Origin: Gracilaria gracilis
Lineage: Eukaryota > Rhodophyta > Florideophyceae > Gracilariales > Gracilariaceae
Length of the DNA stretch: 64,000 bases
NCBI GenBank assembly: GCA_030374805.1
Contig: JARGSG010000183.1
Coordinates: 744,001 to 808,000 of the forward strand
Direction of reading: 5' to 3'
Position 1 is the first letter of the stretch. Every line of letters starts with the position of its first letter. Shown here in pieces: positions 21,759 to 33,556 of this stretch. The notes beneath the pieces were generated by a model. It made no database searches, was not told the DNA's origin, and was given only the letters and a program-made list of their open reading frames with translations. The position numbers and the translations under genes are program-made.

Positions 21759-21782
21759 ACGCGTTGGTCCGATAGACACTAG

Positions 21783-22643
21783 GTCTATGCCCTTTAGAAG
21801 AAATCAAAAAAAGTACTGCCGTCAAAACTGCTAATGCAAACTGCACAACACAAGACATAGCATACAATAAAGTTGGATGCAACTTTAGCACAGCTGCGTA
21901 ACTCTCTTGGAAACTAGAAAATGACGAACAATTTTTAATGACTGCCTTCAAAAAAACAGAACAAAAAAACGTGTGCAAAACAGTTTCTTACTGCGCACAA
22001 TGGAAACAATATACCAAACTTTACTTACCCAAGTCACGGCTAAGTTAAGCGGGCTTAGTTCCACCAAAACAAACTAGGATTGTTTGGATTATTTCTCAAC
22101 AGTCCACATCAAAACTATATGCAAACGAAAACCAGCAAAAATGTTTTACAAATACCGATCAAATGAGAGGTTCGCGGGGTGAAGAAAACGCGCAAAACCT
22201 AAAATAAAAGATGAAAAACACAAAACAAATATGGTTTTAGAACCTTTAAAACGCGCAAGGGCCAATAACATAGCAATTGTTCTAGACCGTGTAAATCTAC
22301 GTTTAAAGCATTAAAAGCGCTTTCAAACCTAATATTAGTAAAGTCAAAAATGAAAAAGATGTTAAATTCACTGTTTTAATGTTGCCTAAGTTTATAGTAC
22401 CGAAAAAAAGGCAACGTGCACCACAGTATATACCAAGTGCACCAACGCTAATCTTTTTTGCAAATAACGCGTAATCATCTACGTCCATAACAAAATGTTA
22501 TAATATTGGAATTTTAGTCTAAACAAAGTTATAAATTAGAAATTACAGATTATAAAAATAAAAAATAGCAATTAACATTGGAATGGTTGGCAGCGCGCAC
22601 AAGTAGGCTTACGTCGCAAAACTTACTGAGGTTTCATTGTGAT
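21783..22643. other. AT-rich spacer, no gene seen
   Basis: AT-rich sequence between the piggyBac and hAT elements. The frames are short and lack domains. Confidence 0.4.
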
Positions 22644-25411
22644 TATAGTTTGGTTACTTATTTTCGAACAAAATTAAGAACGTTACTTACGTTCTTTATG
22701 GCGTTACTTATTCAACCGTGTTACTTTCAAGTTACTTATATGAAAGCTACAGCAATGCAGGAGATCCTTGGTGAGACGCGACGATCTTAAAGTGTGCTAT
22801 AAGCATGATTCTCTGCCCCAAATTTCACACACATGCCAAGACACCACTTTGCCTAACGATTATGGCCAGCAAACACTCGTCTTCCAACGTCATTGTGAAC
22901 GGCACAAACACAACCACAGAAGTTAAACCGCTCCCAAACAAGCCTTCAAAACGAGCAAAACACAAGCCAAATTGTTCCAAAACTACAGGGCTCTCTTTTA
23001 TTAGTCTCAATCAAGCCCCGTCTTTTGATCTATTCTTTGTCCAAAGTTACAGCTTAAATCAGCTATACGCCGGTGAACTTATCTCCACACCTACAACCAA
23101 GAAGTGATCGAACATAATTTAGCAGACTTGGCTGCTCAAACCAGTCAGGATCGTTGAATAATATTGTGTTCGCAGTTTGTTCGATGCCCAATACGTGATC
23201 TAATAATTATTCCAAGAATTGCTACTCTTCCTCAATTTTTACAGAGCTTTCCTCTTCTATTTCTGCCTCTGAACCCTGCGAAGCAATTCCATTCGCAACG
23301 TCACTCGTTTCTGAAGACGAACTGTTTGAAACTAGTTCGGGTATATGCTTTTCGAAACCGTCACTCCTAGTTTGAAGAGTCTGCTTGCACAACACTGAAA
23401 AATTGTGCGCAATTGCTACTTGTTTTTCGAACTTCAGCTCTCCCGTTCTCCCTCTTCACGAAGTGAAAATCGGTTTAACAATTTTGTGGTTCCGTTCCAC
23501 GCTGGTTGAAAAAAAAGAAGCTTTGTAAACCCTTATCATCACATTTGCCAAGTCGGGGAGCGAATCTTTAAGTTGTCCCCAAACCAGGCGTTGGTGCCAT
23601 TTTCTCAGACTCGGTAGTAAGCTATGGGGAGATACACAGTGGAGCATAAAATTGTTGACAAGGCGTTCGTTATGCTGGCTGTCTTCGGCAAAAGTGGACA
23701 GCGCTTGATGGCACTGTTCTACAATGCTACCGTTTCCCATGCCTGCAAAGTATTTCCCGTACTCTTGTATTACGCTTTGTCTCATTTCCACAAAATAAGG
23801 ATCGCAATAAAATGATAGAGGTAGTATGGGAGAGTATATTTGGTTCCATTGATACAGAACTCGTTCATTCCTTGTTGGATTATCTTCGGATTGACTCAAT
23901 CTCCTCAACACAATTCTGGTGTATAGAAATGTTGCATACACGAGAGATATTGGCGTGGCTTCACCTTCTAATATACCGATGCATTTGCATATGGGGTCCA
24001 ACGTTGTGTGCACTTCTGAGACCCTCTCTCAAAAGCAAGAGTTTGTTATGATGTCATTGATCGAGGCTGGCAGTTCGAATGATTGATCAATGCCCAACCT
24101 CTCTTTCTCATGCATAACAGCGTACGGCATGTAAGTGATCACTGGTTTCACGAGAAGCAATCGCTTTAACATGAGGTTGACTGTTGACCATCTTGATTTC
24201 GAGTAAAGAACCATTGCGTATGTCTTGTGTAGCCTCTCCATAAACACTTTGTCGTAAACCTTACGCGGCAGTCCATTACCCTTAATCGTCTTCGATAGAA
24301 AAAGAGCTTTGCGTATCGTGTCAGCGAAAATAGTCGCTTTCCCAAGATCTTCATTCAAATTGTGTAACGCATGCGTGCTACAGCCATATGCAAATTTAAA
24401 AAGCTTGTTTCTCAAACAAAGATCACGGAGTTTCCTCATGGAGTTACAAGAGTCTGACAGAAAGCCGTAGCAAGAGCTAGACATCACAAGTTTGTCCAGT
24501 GGAAAGACAAGGCCTTGCAGCTTCATGAATAAAATTTCCGAAGTCTCCTTGTGTAGATCAGAACGTAGATACTCTATAAAGAATGGAAGAGGAGTATGGA
24601 GCACCACATTGCTCATCGATTTTGAAATCACGTTAGTCGCACCATCAATGGCCAGTATCCCACCCTTATCATTTCTAATGCGGTCAATTACGGAGCACAT
24701 CATATTCTCGTACTCACTGTGTAGTAGCTCATTTCCCAACTTTCTGGGGCATGGCGGGTGCCATGTTGGTCGTACTGCAGCCCAAAACATATGCCAACTT
24801 GGATGATCAAAAGTGTGAAACGGAAGGCCTGTGTGGTGAACGGCTTTTGCGAACAACGTGTTTAGAGTTGTACGTCGTTGTGGAGTAAGTGTTTCAATTT
24901 TGAGCTTCGAGAGGGGACCTTTTTGACTGTTGCATACTTGTATGTTTGTACTTCCTGAAAGTCCAAACGTGTCCTTGTGCGAATCTGAAACTCTTGTTTG
25001 GCTGTGATTGTTTTGCGTGTTTAACTGTGCTGAAAGAGCTCCGATTGTCTGTGGTAGAAGAAGACAGTTGTTAAGGTGTGTCTTGAGATTGTTAGGTTTC
25101 GCTGAAAGGCTTGCATTGCAGTAGTTGCAACTCGCCCGATCGATTTTGTAGGCTGCTTTGGAGCACTTTGTGAACTGACTCCATATTGGACTTGGTTTTC
25201 TACCCATAGTTAGGAAAGATGATTTACTTTCTGATTGGGACTGGAGATTAGCAACTCCTTCGGAAGCACGACGGGGTTTGTTGAGACACTAGTTCTGCAC
25301 GTCTGACGTCTGAATTTGTAACGGATAGGTAATGGTAAGTAACGTTATGTAACATTACTTTCATTACGAAACTGTGACTTTTCTGTAAGTAACGTAAGTA
25401 ACCATTCTATA
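22644..25411. mobile_element. complete hAT transposon with 8-bp target-site duplication
   Basis: The terminal inverted repeats start TATAGTTTGGTTACTTA at the left (22644) and TATAGAATGGTTACTTA at the right (ending 25411). Subterminal GTTACTTAC motifs recur in both orientations near both ends. The flanks are ATTGTGAT at 22636-22643 and ATTGTGAT at 25412-25419, a perfect 8-bp duplication as known for hAT elements. The element is 2768 bp and carries a single minus-strand transposase with one nonsense codon. Confidence 0.9.
23456..25207 (-). pseudogene. hAT-type transposase with one in-frame TGA
   Basis: From the ATG at 25207 the N-terminus has a BED-type zinc-finger pattern (CNYCNASL ... HLNNC). 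A DUF659-like region follows (LPFHTFDHPSWHMF, ILAIDGATNVISKSMSN). The frame meets a TGA at 24029-24031 and continues without frame change to 23456. The second part contains the hAT C-terminal region (MLHCVSPHSLLPSLRKWHQR, FFSTSVERNHKIV). One base change therefore separates this copy from a full-length frame of about 583 codons. It sits alone in the element whose ends are at 22644 and 25411. Confidence 0.85.
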
Positions 25412-25419
25412 ATTGTGAT

Positions 25420-27184
25420 AACGTTTTTTCTTCTACTGTAAGCTCTGCTTTTTTGGCTCCTAGATTCTTTTACCAAATTGGTTACATCCTTGTACCAATT
25501 TTGTTAACGGCGCAGCCATTTTCCTATTTTGCGCCGTGTGTTGCGACTTGCTCTGTAATACACAGCATATTCTGTTTATCATCTTGGTCGCAACCAGCAA
25601 CAAATTGCTTTTTCCCGGTCGTGTTTTTGGCGCAACACACTCCAATTTCATACTTTCATGGTTCGGCCATTAGCACGCGTGTGCGTAACTCTTTACGAAT
25701 TCAGAACGTTGATCGCTTTTTCTGCTTCAGCACACCCATTAAGGTACGCGGTGCGACTTTGCGCTGCAATGCACGCTGTACCGTGAATAATTCTGGCGCC
25801 CACTCGGTTGCGGCCTGTCTTACTGTTTCTTTGAGTTTCCGTCTTCGTTCTTTCAAGGTGCTGCTGTCGTCCTCTCTGAAGCCGTTTTACCGTCACCCTT
25901 TCCGGTTACATTTTTACTCCATTGTGGTTTTTCTGTGCTGTTTCGGGCCTTTGTGGTCTCTTGCCCGACCGACAAGGTTTAAACCATTCATTATTGTGCT
26001 ATAAACCCAAGAGATATAAATAGCTAGTAACTAGGTGCTAGGGAGCGGTCGTGGGGGCTCAACCTAGGAGGGGAAATAAGGAGAGAATCTTATAAGGTGT
26101 GGCAGCACCAGCCACTTGTAGGCGCAATGCACTGAGTCTGCTGACTGCACTCAAGTTGGTAGAATGCGAGCTGAAGCGCGGAAGAAGCGGTATATTCTCT
26201 GAGATACGCCAGTACCCTGCGAGGTTGACTGTTGAAACTAAACAGGTGTATTGTGGCGTAGTAGGTGCTTGACCTCACCATGAACGGCGCGGAGCTCCCA
26301 CCGGGTGGTTATACCGAGTGGGACGACCGGCACGAGGCAGCATCAGTGCCACGTGTGCTGCCGGGAGGCGCACCCGAGGTGCACCGCCTCTGGCGCCCTT
26401 ATTTCTATAATTAAAAATTAAAACTATTCTGCGTAATTACTAAATTAGTAAGACACCACCAAGTGCTCTTAGAGTGCCTCCCAGGTAACTGTAACGTATG
26501 CAATCTCATACCATTTGGTTTTGCTGGCTATACTACAGCCCCATTTCCTATCGACAGCCACGCCTCGGAGCTGCACCGCGCAGGGAGCGAAGCCGGGCCC
26601 TCTTTCGCAAAGGGGCGGTTCCCGGCTTTCCGCCGACCTGAAAGGGGCGCAAGATGCCGGTCGCGGCGCTCCCTGGCCGCAGGTAGCGTTCGCGCACCAG
26701 ACCTGAGCGCGCGGCTGTGGTCGGTTGCCGCCATCACCCATTGGGTTCTTCTAGGTGTCTTGACCCGTCGGTGTCACCCATTGGTTCTTGCTGTTTCGTG
26801 TACGCGCAACCTCCGTGGTCTTTCAGCTCTGAATTCTTTGCCGTGCGGTTCCTGCATCGCCCCATCGCTTCACCACCGTGGTCTGCAGCTTCTCATGTCG
26901 ACCGTCGTTGGTAATGGAGGGCTCAGGGCGCCACGGAGACGTTTGCCCTCGGTCTCCGACCCCTTCTCCGAGGCTCCTTCTGGAGCGCCGTTATGCTCCG
27001 TGGGCCCCATCGAGGTGATTTTGGTCAATTAAAAGATGAATATGACCTCCCGTGTCCGGTGAAGATCGAACTGTCTGGTTTGTTGGCCTTTAGAGCCCCT
27101 TCATTCGCCTCTTTGTTCTCGGTTAAAAGCCGGTGCGCCAGCGCTGTTCGGTGCAACCCTGCCTTATCTGCGGCACCACCAGCC
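25420..27184. other. region between hAT element and plus-strand coding block
   Basis: 25453-26004 is open on the plus strand but has no ATG at its head, and no domain is visible. 26040-26420 is different in composition: it has a TATAAGG sequence near 26091 and a 41-codon ATG frame (26280-26422) beginning MNGAELPPGG. It could be the LTR or leader of a retroelement, but I found no second copy in the window. 26463-27030 is GC-richer with overlapping frames on both strands. Confidence 0.35.
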
Positions 27185-29185
27185 ATGTCAGGTCGTGGCT
27201 CTGGCTCACGTGGAAGCGGCCGAGGAGTCACCAAGCGTGGTCGTTACCATGGGGTCCGCGGTCGCGTCCTGTCGCACGGCCTGTTTCGCGGCCGGGGTGC
27301 GTCGCATACAGCCCCCGTCATGAGCGCTGCCGAGATCACTATCGGCTACCCTGTGGGTACTCCGCTTAACCAGGATCCCTATAACTTTGTATTCCCAAAC
27401 GAGACCGATAAGACGAAGAGTGGCCCCTTCGGTTTGGTGCCGCAGGACACTCGGTCGGAGCTCCTGGCGCTTACGAACTGGCCCATGTCGGTCACACTCG
27501 CTCTCGGACAGAAGTACGCACACCCGTCCTTCACTGAGTACACCTCTTGGTCTCGCTGGGACAGCCATCGGTTTAAGTCAATCCCCTTCAACCTACCGAA
27601 ACGGAATAGAGAAGCTCGTCAGCGATCCGGTCGTCACCAATGCTTCCAACACTAGGCGTCGCATGCTCCGTTCAAGTACTACATTCCCGCGAGTATCCCC
27701 GAGGATTTACCGTACCTGCGGTGCGATCCGGAGCTTCTGTACTTCCGTGACCTTGTTGGTAGCCTTAAGGAGCTGAGACCATCGCCAGATTACCTTAAGG
27801 TAGATATCGACCTGGTTTCGTTACCGAATCCCTACACCAACATGTATTAGGCCGACCGTCGTCGTTGGGGAACCGACGCTGCCCTCGAGGCCCGCATCCG
27901 TCACCGCCGCAGCCTTGTACGCACCATGCATGGTTTCCACTGCACTGAGTTCTTCTCGCAACCAACCGAGGCCCAGCGTAAGTGGTATGTCCAGCAACCC
28001 GACTGGTGGCACTTATATGAAGTTCCTCAGTGGTTGTGCGTTCCACCGCCGCCGGTTCTGGCCTACTTCGGCAGCCTTACCCGTCCGCAGTGCGAGTGGG
28101 CTTTTACCATTTGGTCCATCGCTCTGTGTGAGTGGGGTGTCTTGGTCGCCATTCTGGCTTTGTTGGCTTCCCGGGATGGTATCACGTGAGACTGTCGAGG
28201 CACGGAGACGTCCATTTACAGTCATGGCTTTTCCCCTGTGGATCATTTGTTCCAACTGCCTCCTAGGGTGATTAACTTGATCCGCAACCTTGGGGTCGGT
28301 GGGACCGTTGACCGCACTGGGTTGTCAGCGGAGTATCTCGAGAAGTACCTGACCACATCCGAGAAGTATGCCTGGAAGGACGACCAATGTTGGGAAGTGT
28401 GGAATCATGAGAACCTGAAGGACCGTCCTCAGGGAGTGAGGACTCAGCCGGGAGATGTTCATGCCGACGAGGCTCAGTACAGTTACGTGGTGGAAGCTCC
28501 CGAGGTAGTCACCCCCGCGACTGCTTCCCTGGTTGGTGGTTCCATCACCGGTATCCGGTCCGCTCCGCTTCCTCCCAAGGCTCCTTCGGCGGGCCCATCC
28601 CAACCTTTCGCGGTTCCTTCTGCACCCCTGGGAAGCGGGGAGCCTGTTACCGCTCCCGCCATCACTGGCGCCCTTATCCGTATCCAGCAGGCCTGCGTGT
28701 CTCGCCTTAACCGTCCCGGTTCCCGTTCTGTCCAGGAAGCTCTAGCGCTGCTAGAGGCCGTGATTCCCCGTCATGCCGACTACATTGCGGCACTCAACCA
28801 AGTTGGAGGTTTCCGTAACCTATTCCAAGCGGAAATGTACCGCTTGGTCACTCACCACGTTGGAGAGCTTTCCACTGCTCTAGACAAGGCACCCACCACT
28901 GGCGATCCCCTTCTCGGCACGCTCGTGGGCGTTCCCCTCGCGTCGACTTCAGTCTACTCTCTTGGTCGGGCGGATATGCCTCCTGTACCTACCTCCAGCA
29001 CCCCGATTGCTGGCACTGGAGCCTGACCCGCCTACTCTGGCTCTGCCCCCCCTTCTGGTGGTCACGGTGGTCCTAGCCACAGCGGTACTGCGGCGATTTT
29101 GCCTCCACCGCCCTCCAGCGGTGGTCAATCAGCTGGTACCCCCGCTACTCCCCATGACACCGCTATGGGTGAGTCTTACCAGTAA
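27185..29185 (+). pseudogene. unassigned retroelement-like protein convergent to the Ty3 pol
   Basis: A long plus-strand coding block is kept in one frame, with a local pair of compensating shifts (about 27597-27660) and in-frame stops near 27848, 28188 and 29025. It starts at an ATG at 27185 with an RG-rich, nucleic-acid-binding-like segment (MSGRGSGSRGSGRGV). The middle is Trp-rich (KWYVQQPDWWHLYEVPQWL), then comes a helical region and a Gly/Ser/Pro-rich tail ending ESYQ at 29185. It ends 24 bases short of the stop of the minus-strand chromodomain region. I cannot assign a family. It may be Gag of a second element or an antisense ORF belonging to the Ty3 element. Confidence 0.45.
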
Positions 29186-29208
29186 GACTCGGCACCTAGT
29201 GGTCTCAG

Positions 29209-29724
29209 TTAGTGTTTCTGTTCATGTTGAAGTAAATTGCTTGTGTTTCTCCTGCTTGTGGCGTTCGCGAACTTCTGCCCTCCCCCTTCCTTAGCTTGAT
29301 GTACCACATCGGGCGTTTTAAGTACCTTGTGGTGGGGGGGTTGTCCCCGTTTACGCCAATACCGCAGTATAAAGTTATTGGGTATGTGGTTAGCCGGTTC
29401 TAAAGTGTCATCGCTTGATGACCAACCATACCAGCGGATGCGGTACCTAATACCATTTGGGGTGTGTTCGTGCCCAACGATGGTTTCCATTGCGCATTCG
29501 GTGGTGGGTACCTTCGGGTGTGCAGAGCGTTCCACTGTCGGTAGTTTGGTCTCTTGCAAAGGCGTTTTAGTTGGGTCTGCAGAGACTTCACGTTCGCTAG
29601 ATGGCAGCGGGGCATCTTGTGGAGCAACATCAACCGTCACGGTGCGCTGCGGGACTGCTGTTGTTGTTCTTTCAGGTAAGGCCACGGCGCGCGTACTGGT
29701 TGGTGAACCGTTATCATGCGCCAC
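29209..29724 (-). pseudogene. chromodomain-containing C-terminal end of the Ty3 pol
   Basis: The C-terminal part of this frame has the chromodomain pattern: TIVGHEHTPNGIRYRIRWYG, then a Trp/Ser linker, DTLEPANHIPN and an aliphatic final helix. In known chromoviruses this domain steers integration to marked chromatin. A frame change separates it from the integrase upstream. The upstream end of this block carries a Thr/Ser/Pro-rich linker. Confidence 0.75.
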
Positions 29725-30061
29725 GTCGTCCTGGCTACTTTGCGTGGGCGGCGTTTGGGAGGGGGCGGCGTTTTGATTACCCGATCCACCGAGATGGTGT
29801 TTTCGAAGCGGTCCATTCTGAGGGTAACCGTTTGGTCATTTGCATGTATGACCTCGTAGGGCCCTGTGGACTTTGGTGGGAGTTTTGGCCAAATGTCCTT
29901 GTCCACAACGATATCGTCCTTTTCCTCTGCGGGTGTCGGTCTTCTACCTTCTGGTGGGATGTCGACGAAGACGACATCCGCGGCGGTCATAATCTTGCTT
30001 GTACCGTGATTAGGCTGCTGTCATACGGACTTTGGCCTCCTGTAAGGTCGACCGTAACCTC

Positions 30062-31222
30062 TTAAGGATGTACTTCTTGATATTTGCTGATGTCGTTCCA
30101 CGGTGGTCTGTGGCTCTGAGGTCCCGCTTCCACCACAATCCCTGGGGGAGTGCGTGATAGCACCAGATCATATGGTGTAGTCTGCGTTGTCCGGTGTACC
30201 TGTAGGTTATACGCGTGAGTTAGCGGTTGCACGTAGTCAGCCCATCCAGTCTGGTGTTCCTCTACATAGTATCGTAGACGTGATACCAGCGTTTTGTTGA
30301 ATCGTTCGACTTGATCATTTGTTTGTGGGTGGTAGGAGGTTGTGAAGTAATGCCGAATCCCCAACATGGTGCACTCAAAGACCTTGAATGCCAAGTTGCT
30401 GCCACCGCCGATCAGGAGATACATTGGTGCCCCATACGGGTAGACCCAATTATTGAGAAACGCTTCTGCCAAGACCGGTGACTTCGTTCCCTTCAACGGT
30501 ATCGCTCGCGTGAGCTTAGTGAATCTGTCGGTGATAACAATGACGAACCGGTAGCCTTCTGAGGTTTTTGGCAGGGGCTCTAGGATGTCTATTGCGAAAG
30601 ATTCCAAGGGCCCTGCGGATGGGAAGAGCTTTAGGTATTTCTTATGCTTTCTCAGCCCCCCTCGGGTCTTGAAACATGAGGAACACCTGGCCACATAGGT
30701 ATAGACGTCATGTGCCATATGGGGCCAGTAAAATTGTCTTGTCAAGGTGTAGTACAACCGCGTTGCCCCCAGGATGCCCGGCCAACCGTGGGTAGTGGGA
30801 GAGATATAGGACCCAAGGGCGCAACGATTCGGGGACTACCTTCTGGAGGGCTCCGTCTAACGGCGATCGCCTTACTAAGTAACCATCATGGTCTATGTCG
30901 AAATTTGATTCCTTGGTGCCCCTCTGGTCGGCCAATGTTTTGCAGAACCGATCAACGTCTTGCTACCTCAAGAATTCCTCCCGAGAAATCGTTGCATCCT
31001 CTCCTTCTTCGATTTGGGCTACCACTATGGGTTGCTTCTGTAGGTGGCCGACATCCGTGTCATCCCACGTTTTTTTAAAGGCTTGTAGTTTATCAGGTCC
31101 TATCCCTTCAATGGTAAAACTTGGGATCTCATCTTGAACGGGGTCGGTATCCAAACAATCGGTGTTGAGTCTAGAGATTGCTTCGACCACGTTATGCTGA
31201 ATCCCTGGTCGGTATTGCACAT
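30062..31222 (-). pseudogene. integrase region of the Ty3 element
   Basis: This contains the HHCC zinc-binding module (H...GHPG..., then VARCSSCFKTR) followed by the catalytic core. The first Asp is present in SFAIDILEPLP and the Glu in QVERFNKTL. The second catalytic Asp, normally in an S-D-N-G-x-Q-F context, is replaced: the sequence reads LLIGGGSNLAF. The frame breaks near 30700-30760, between the zinc module and the core. This copy cannot encode an active integrase. Confidence 0.8.
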
Positions 31223-31250
31223 TGTAATCAAACTCCGACAGTCGGAGATG

Positions 31251-33161
31251 TCATCGCGCCAACCGCCCCGAGGCGTCTGCTAGCCCCAATATTGACCGTA
31301 GTGCATCATGGTCTGTCTTTAAGGTGAACTTCGAACCATAAAGGTAGGGACGCAGTAGTAGCATACTCCAAACTACTACTAGGCATTCTTTCTCCGTCAC
31401 GGTGTAGTTCTGCTCAGCCTTGGTTAGTGCTCTACTCCAGTACCCCATCGGTAGCTTCTCTCCCCCTTCTTGGTCTTGCATCAAACAGCAACCGATCTGG
31501 GCATCGGAGGCGTCCGTGTCCAAGTTGTATCAAAAGCCGGTCTTCGGTAAGGCCAATAATGGTGGGGATAATAGAGCTGCCTTCAGCCGCTGGAAGGACT
31601 CTATCTCATCCTCCTCCAGATACTCGAAGTGTGTTGGTTGCCCCTTTTGTAACCGTCGGTTCAGGGGCGCCGCTATCTTCGCGAACCCTTTTAAGAATCT
31701 TCGTTATACATTACAGAGACCAATAAAGGAAAGAATGTCCGTTTGGGAAGTTGGGAGCTTTGCTTCGCGAACTGCTCCTAAGTTGCGGTGCGCCACTTCT
31801 AACCGCCTGGGGCTTATCGTGTGGCCGAGATACTCCACATTTTGGTCAAAGAAGATGCATTTCCTTAGTTTGAGTGTGACTCCTGCATTCTTCGAGAGGT
31901 CCAGAACTATTTTAACATGGTTAAAGTGCTCTTCTACAAATCGCGAGTAGATCACCACGTCGTCTATGTAGACCAAGGCTGTGGTCCATTTAACATTTGC
32001 CAGGATTATGTCCAAGGCCCTCTGGAATGTTGATGGGGCGTTTCGTTGACCGAATGGCATCCGCGGAAAGCGATACAGACCTGCGTGGCAGGTAAAGGCC
32101 GTCTTTTCTCTATCCTCTTCAGGTATTTATATCTGTCAGTAGCCGCAGTTCGCATCCAATGTGGTGAATATCTTTGCATCACCTACGTAATCAATGCATT
32201 CGTCCATTCTTGGTATAGGTTATGAGTCTCTCACCGTCAGTGCATTCAGTTTTCGTTAGTCAACGCAGAACCACATTCGGGTATCGTTTCGCTTCTGGAC
32301 CAGCACCACAGGACTGGACCATTCCAAACTGGCTGGCTCAATGACTCCTTCTCAGAGCATCCGCTCCACCTCCTTGAGCTCAACCTCCCGGGCTTTGTGT
32401 CCTGCTCGATATGTTTGTTGGTGTATAGGGCGGGCCCCTGGTACCACTTCCAGCCGATGCTGTGTCGCCTTGATGATCCCCAGGCGCCCCGACCACATGG
32501 TGTTAAATGGTTCTAAAAGTGAGAGGATTCGTTCTCGAAGCCTTTTACCTTCTAGGCCAATGTTCACCTCTTCTTTCCAATCCGTTACGGGGTCCAGCTC
32601 TAACCTATCACCTGGATCCGTTTTTGTTTCGGCTTTAACCTCCACCGATTGGTCATTACCCGTTTGTTTTCCCCCTTTCTGAAGATCCTCGCCCTCTGAG
32701 ATCTTTGCAAAGGTGAATATGCCTTGCGGGGCTGGTAATGCCAGCCAGACCACTGCATTTTTCGGTAGTGACACCGTATGGTTTCCAAAGCTGCTGACGT
32801 ATACCTTAAAAGAGGTATTAGGTATATTGTCAACAATTCCATTGGCCATGAGGGTCATGTTTTTGTGTACCAATTTGGAGTGGATCTGGATAGATACCAA
32901 GCCTGGGCATTGACATGTTACGTCAGCCAATACTTGATGCATCGGAGGAATCGTGACTGCCTTGGCCAGTCGTACCTTGTTGGAAGTTGTTACACTGGGC
33001 GGTAGCGTGCTTGGTTTTGTTTTCCATCCTTTTGGTCCAGTATGTGTACTAACGATGGCGATACGGGGGCCTTCAATGAAGAGGACCGTCGTAGACCGGG
33101 GGAAAATTTCCCGGACGTGACGGTCTATGAACGTTATCCCCAGTATGAAATCAGTAGCCAA
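31251..33161 (-). pseudogene. reverse transcriptase and RNase H region of the Ty3 element
   Basis: The RT fingers and palm are recognisable (IEPASLEWSSPVVLV, MPFGQRNAPSTFQ, LVYIDDVVIYS with the YIDD catalytic pair). RNase H begins at LDTDASDAQIG and includes TEKECLVVVW and FTLKTDHDAL. At least seven in-frame stops occur between 31.5 and 33.16 kb, e.g. TGA for an expected Arg after ERML (about 32353) and TGA for the expected Trp of the CGYWQI motif (about 32133). The catalytic Asp residues of RT are unchanged. Confidence 0.85.
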
Positions 33162-33500
33162 CTATTGTAGTACTATGAATTGAACTTGTACCTTCAGTTG
33201 GTGAAAAATTACCGGCAGGGTTGAAATCCCTGCAACCGCGAGTGGTTTGTTGTTTGCATCCACTAGTGGGGTTGTCAGCTTATACGGTTTGATTTTGTTT
33301 CTGAGCCTTGATGGTAAGAGCTTGGTATTTACCAGGTTTGGTCCCGCTCCCGTATCCAGAACGGCTATGCAGGGAACCATTTGGTTTATAGAAAACCCAA
33401 GGGTGAGGTTTATCTTATAGTTACTGTGCTTGGGAAAACCAACTGGCTCCGTCGCGGCCATCTTGTCTGTCATTCCAGTAACTCCAGAGAATTCCCCCAT
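33162..33500 (-). pseudogene. aspartic protease region of the Ty3 element
   Basis: IAVLDTGAGPNLV is the retroviral-type aspartic protease active site (D-T-G-A). The same frame continues after a TAG at 33162-33164 into the region ahead of RT (LATDFILGITFIDRH, a typical protease-RT linker motif). Confidence 0.8.
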
Positions 33501-33556
33501 ATTTTGACCAATTGGTATTGGAATGCCTGCCGAGGATAATCGGTTGGAGATGGCTT

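Larger units (their letters stand above)
18906..21782. mobile_element. piggyBac-type transposon bounded by CTAG
   Basis: The ends are inverted: CTAGTGTCTATTTGAC at the left and, reading inwards, CTAGTGTCTATCGGAC at the right. Inside each end lie two copies of an 18-bp palindrome (TGACCTCATATGAGGTCA). The interior holds a piggyBac-family transposase (19134-21226). Flanking DNA outside the CTAG does not match, so either CTAG is the target-site duplication or it is the outermost part of the repeat. Classical piggyBac elements duplicate TTAA. A 497-bp derivative with the same ends lies at 58963-59459. Confidence 0.85.

Noticed and set aside
25453..26004. 183-codon membrane-like protein next to the hAT element
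   Set aside because: No ATG at its head, Phe/Ser/Cys-rich from T-rich DNA, and no homologue recognised.
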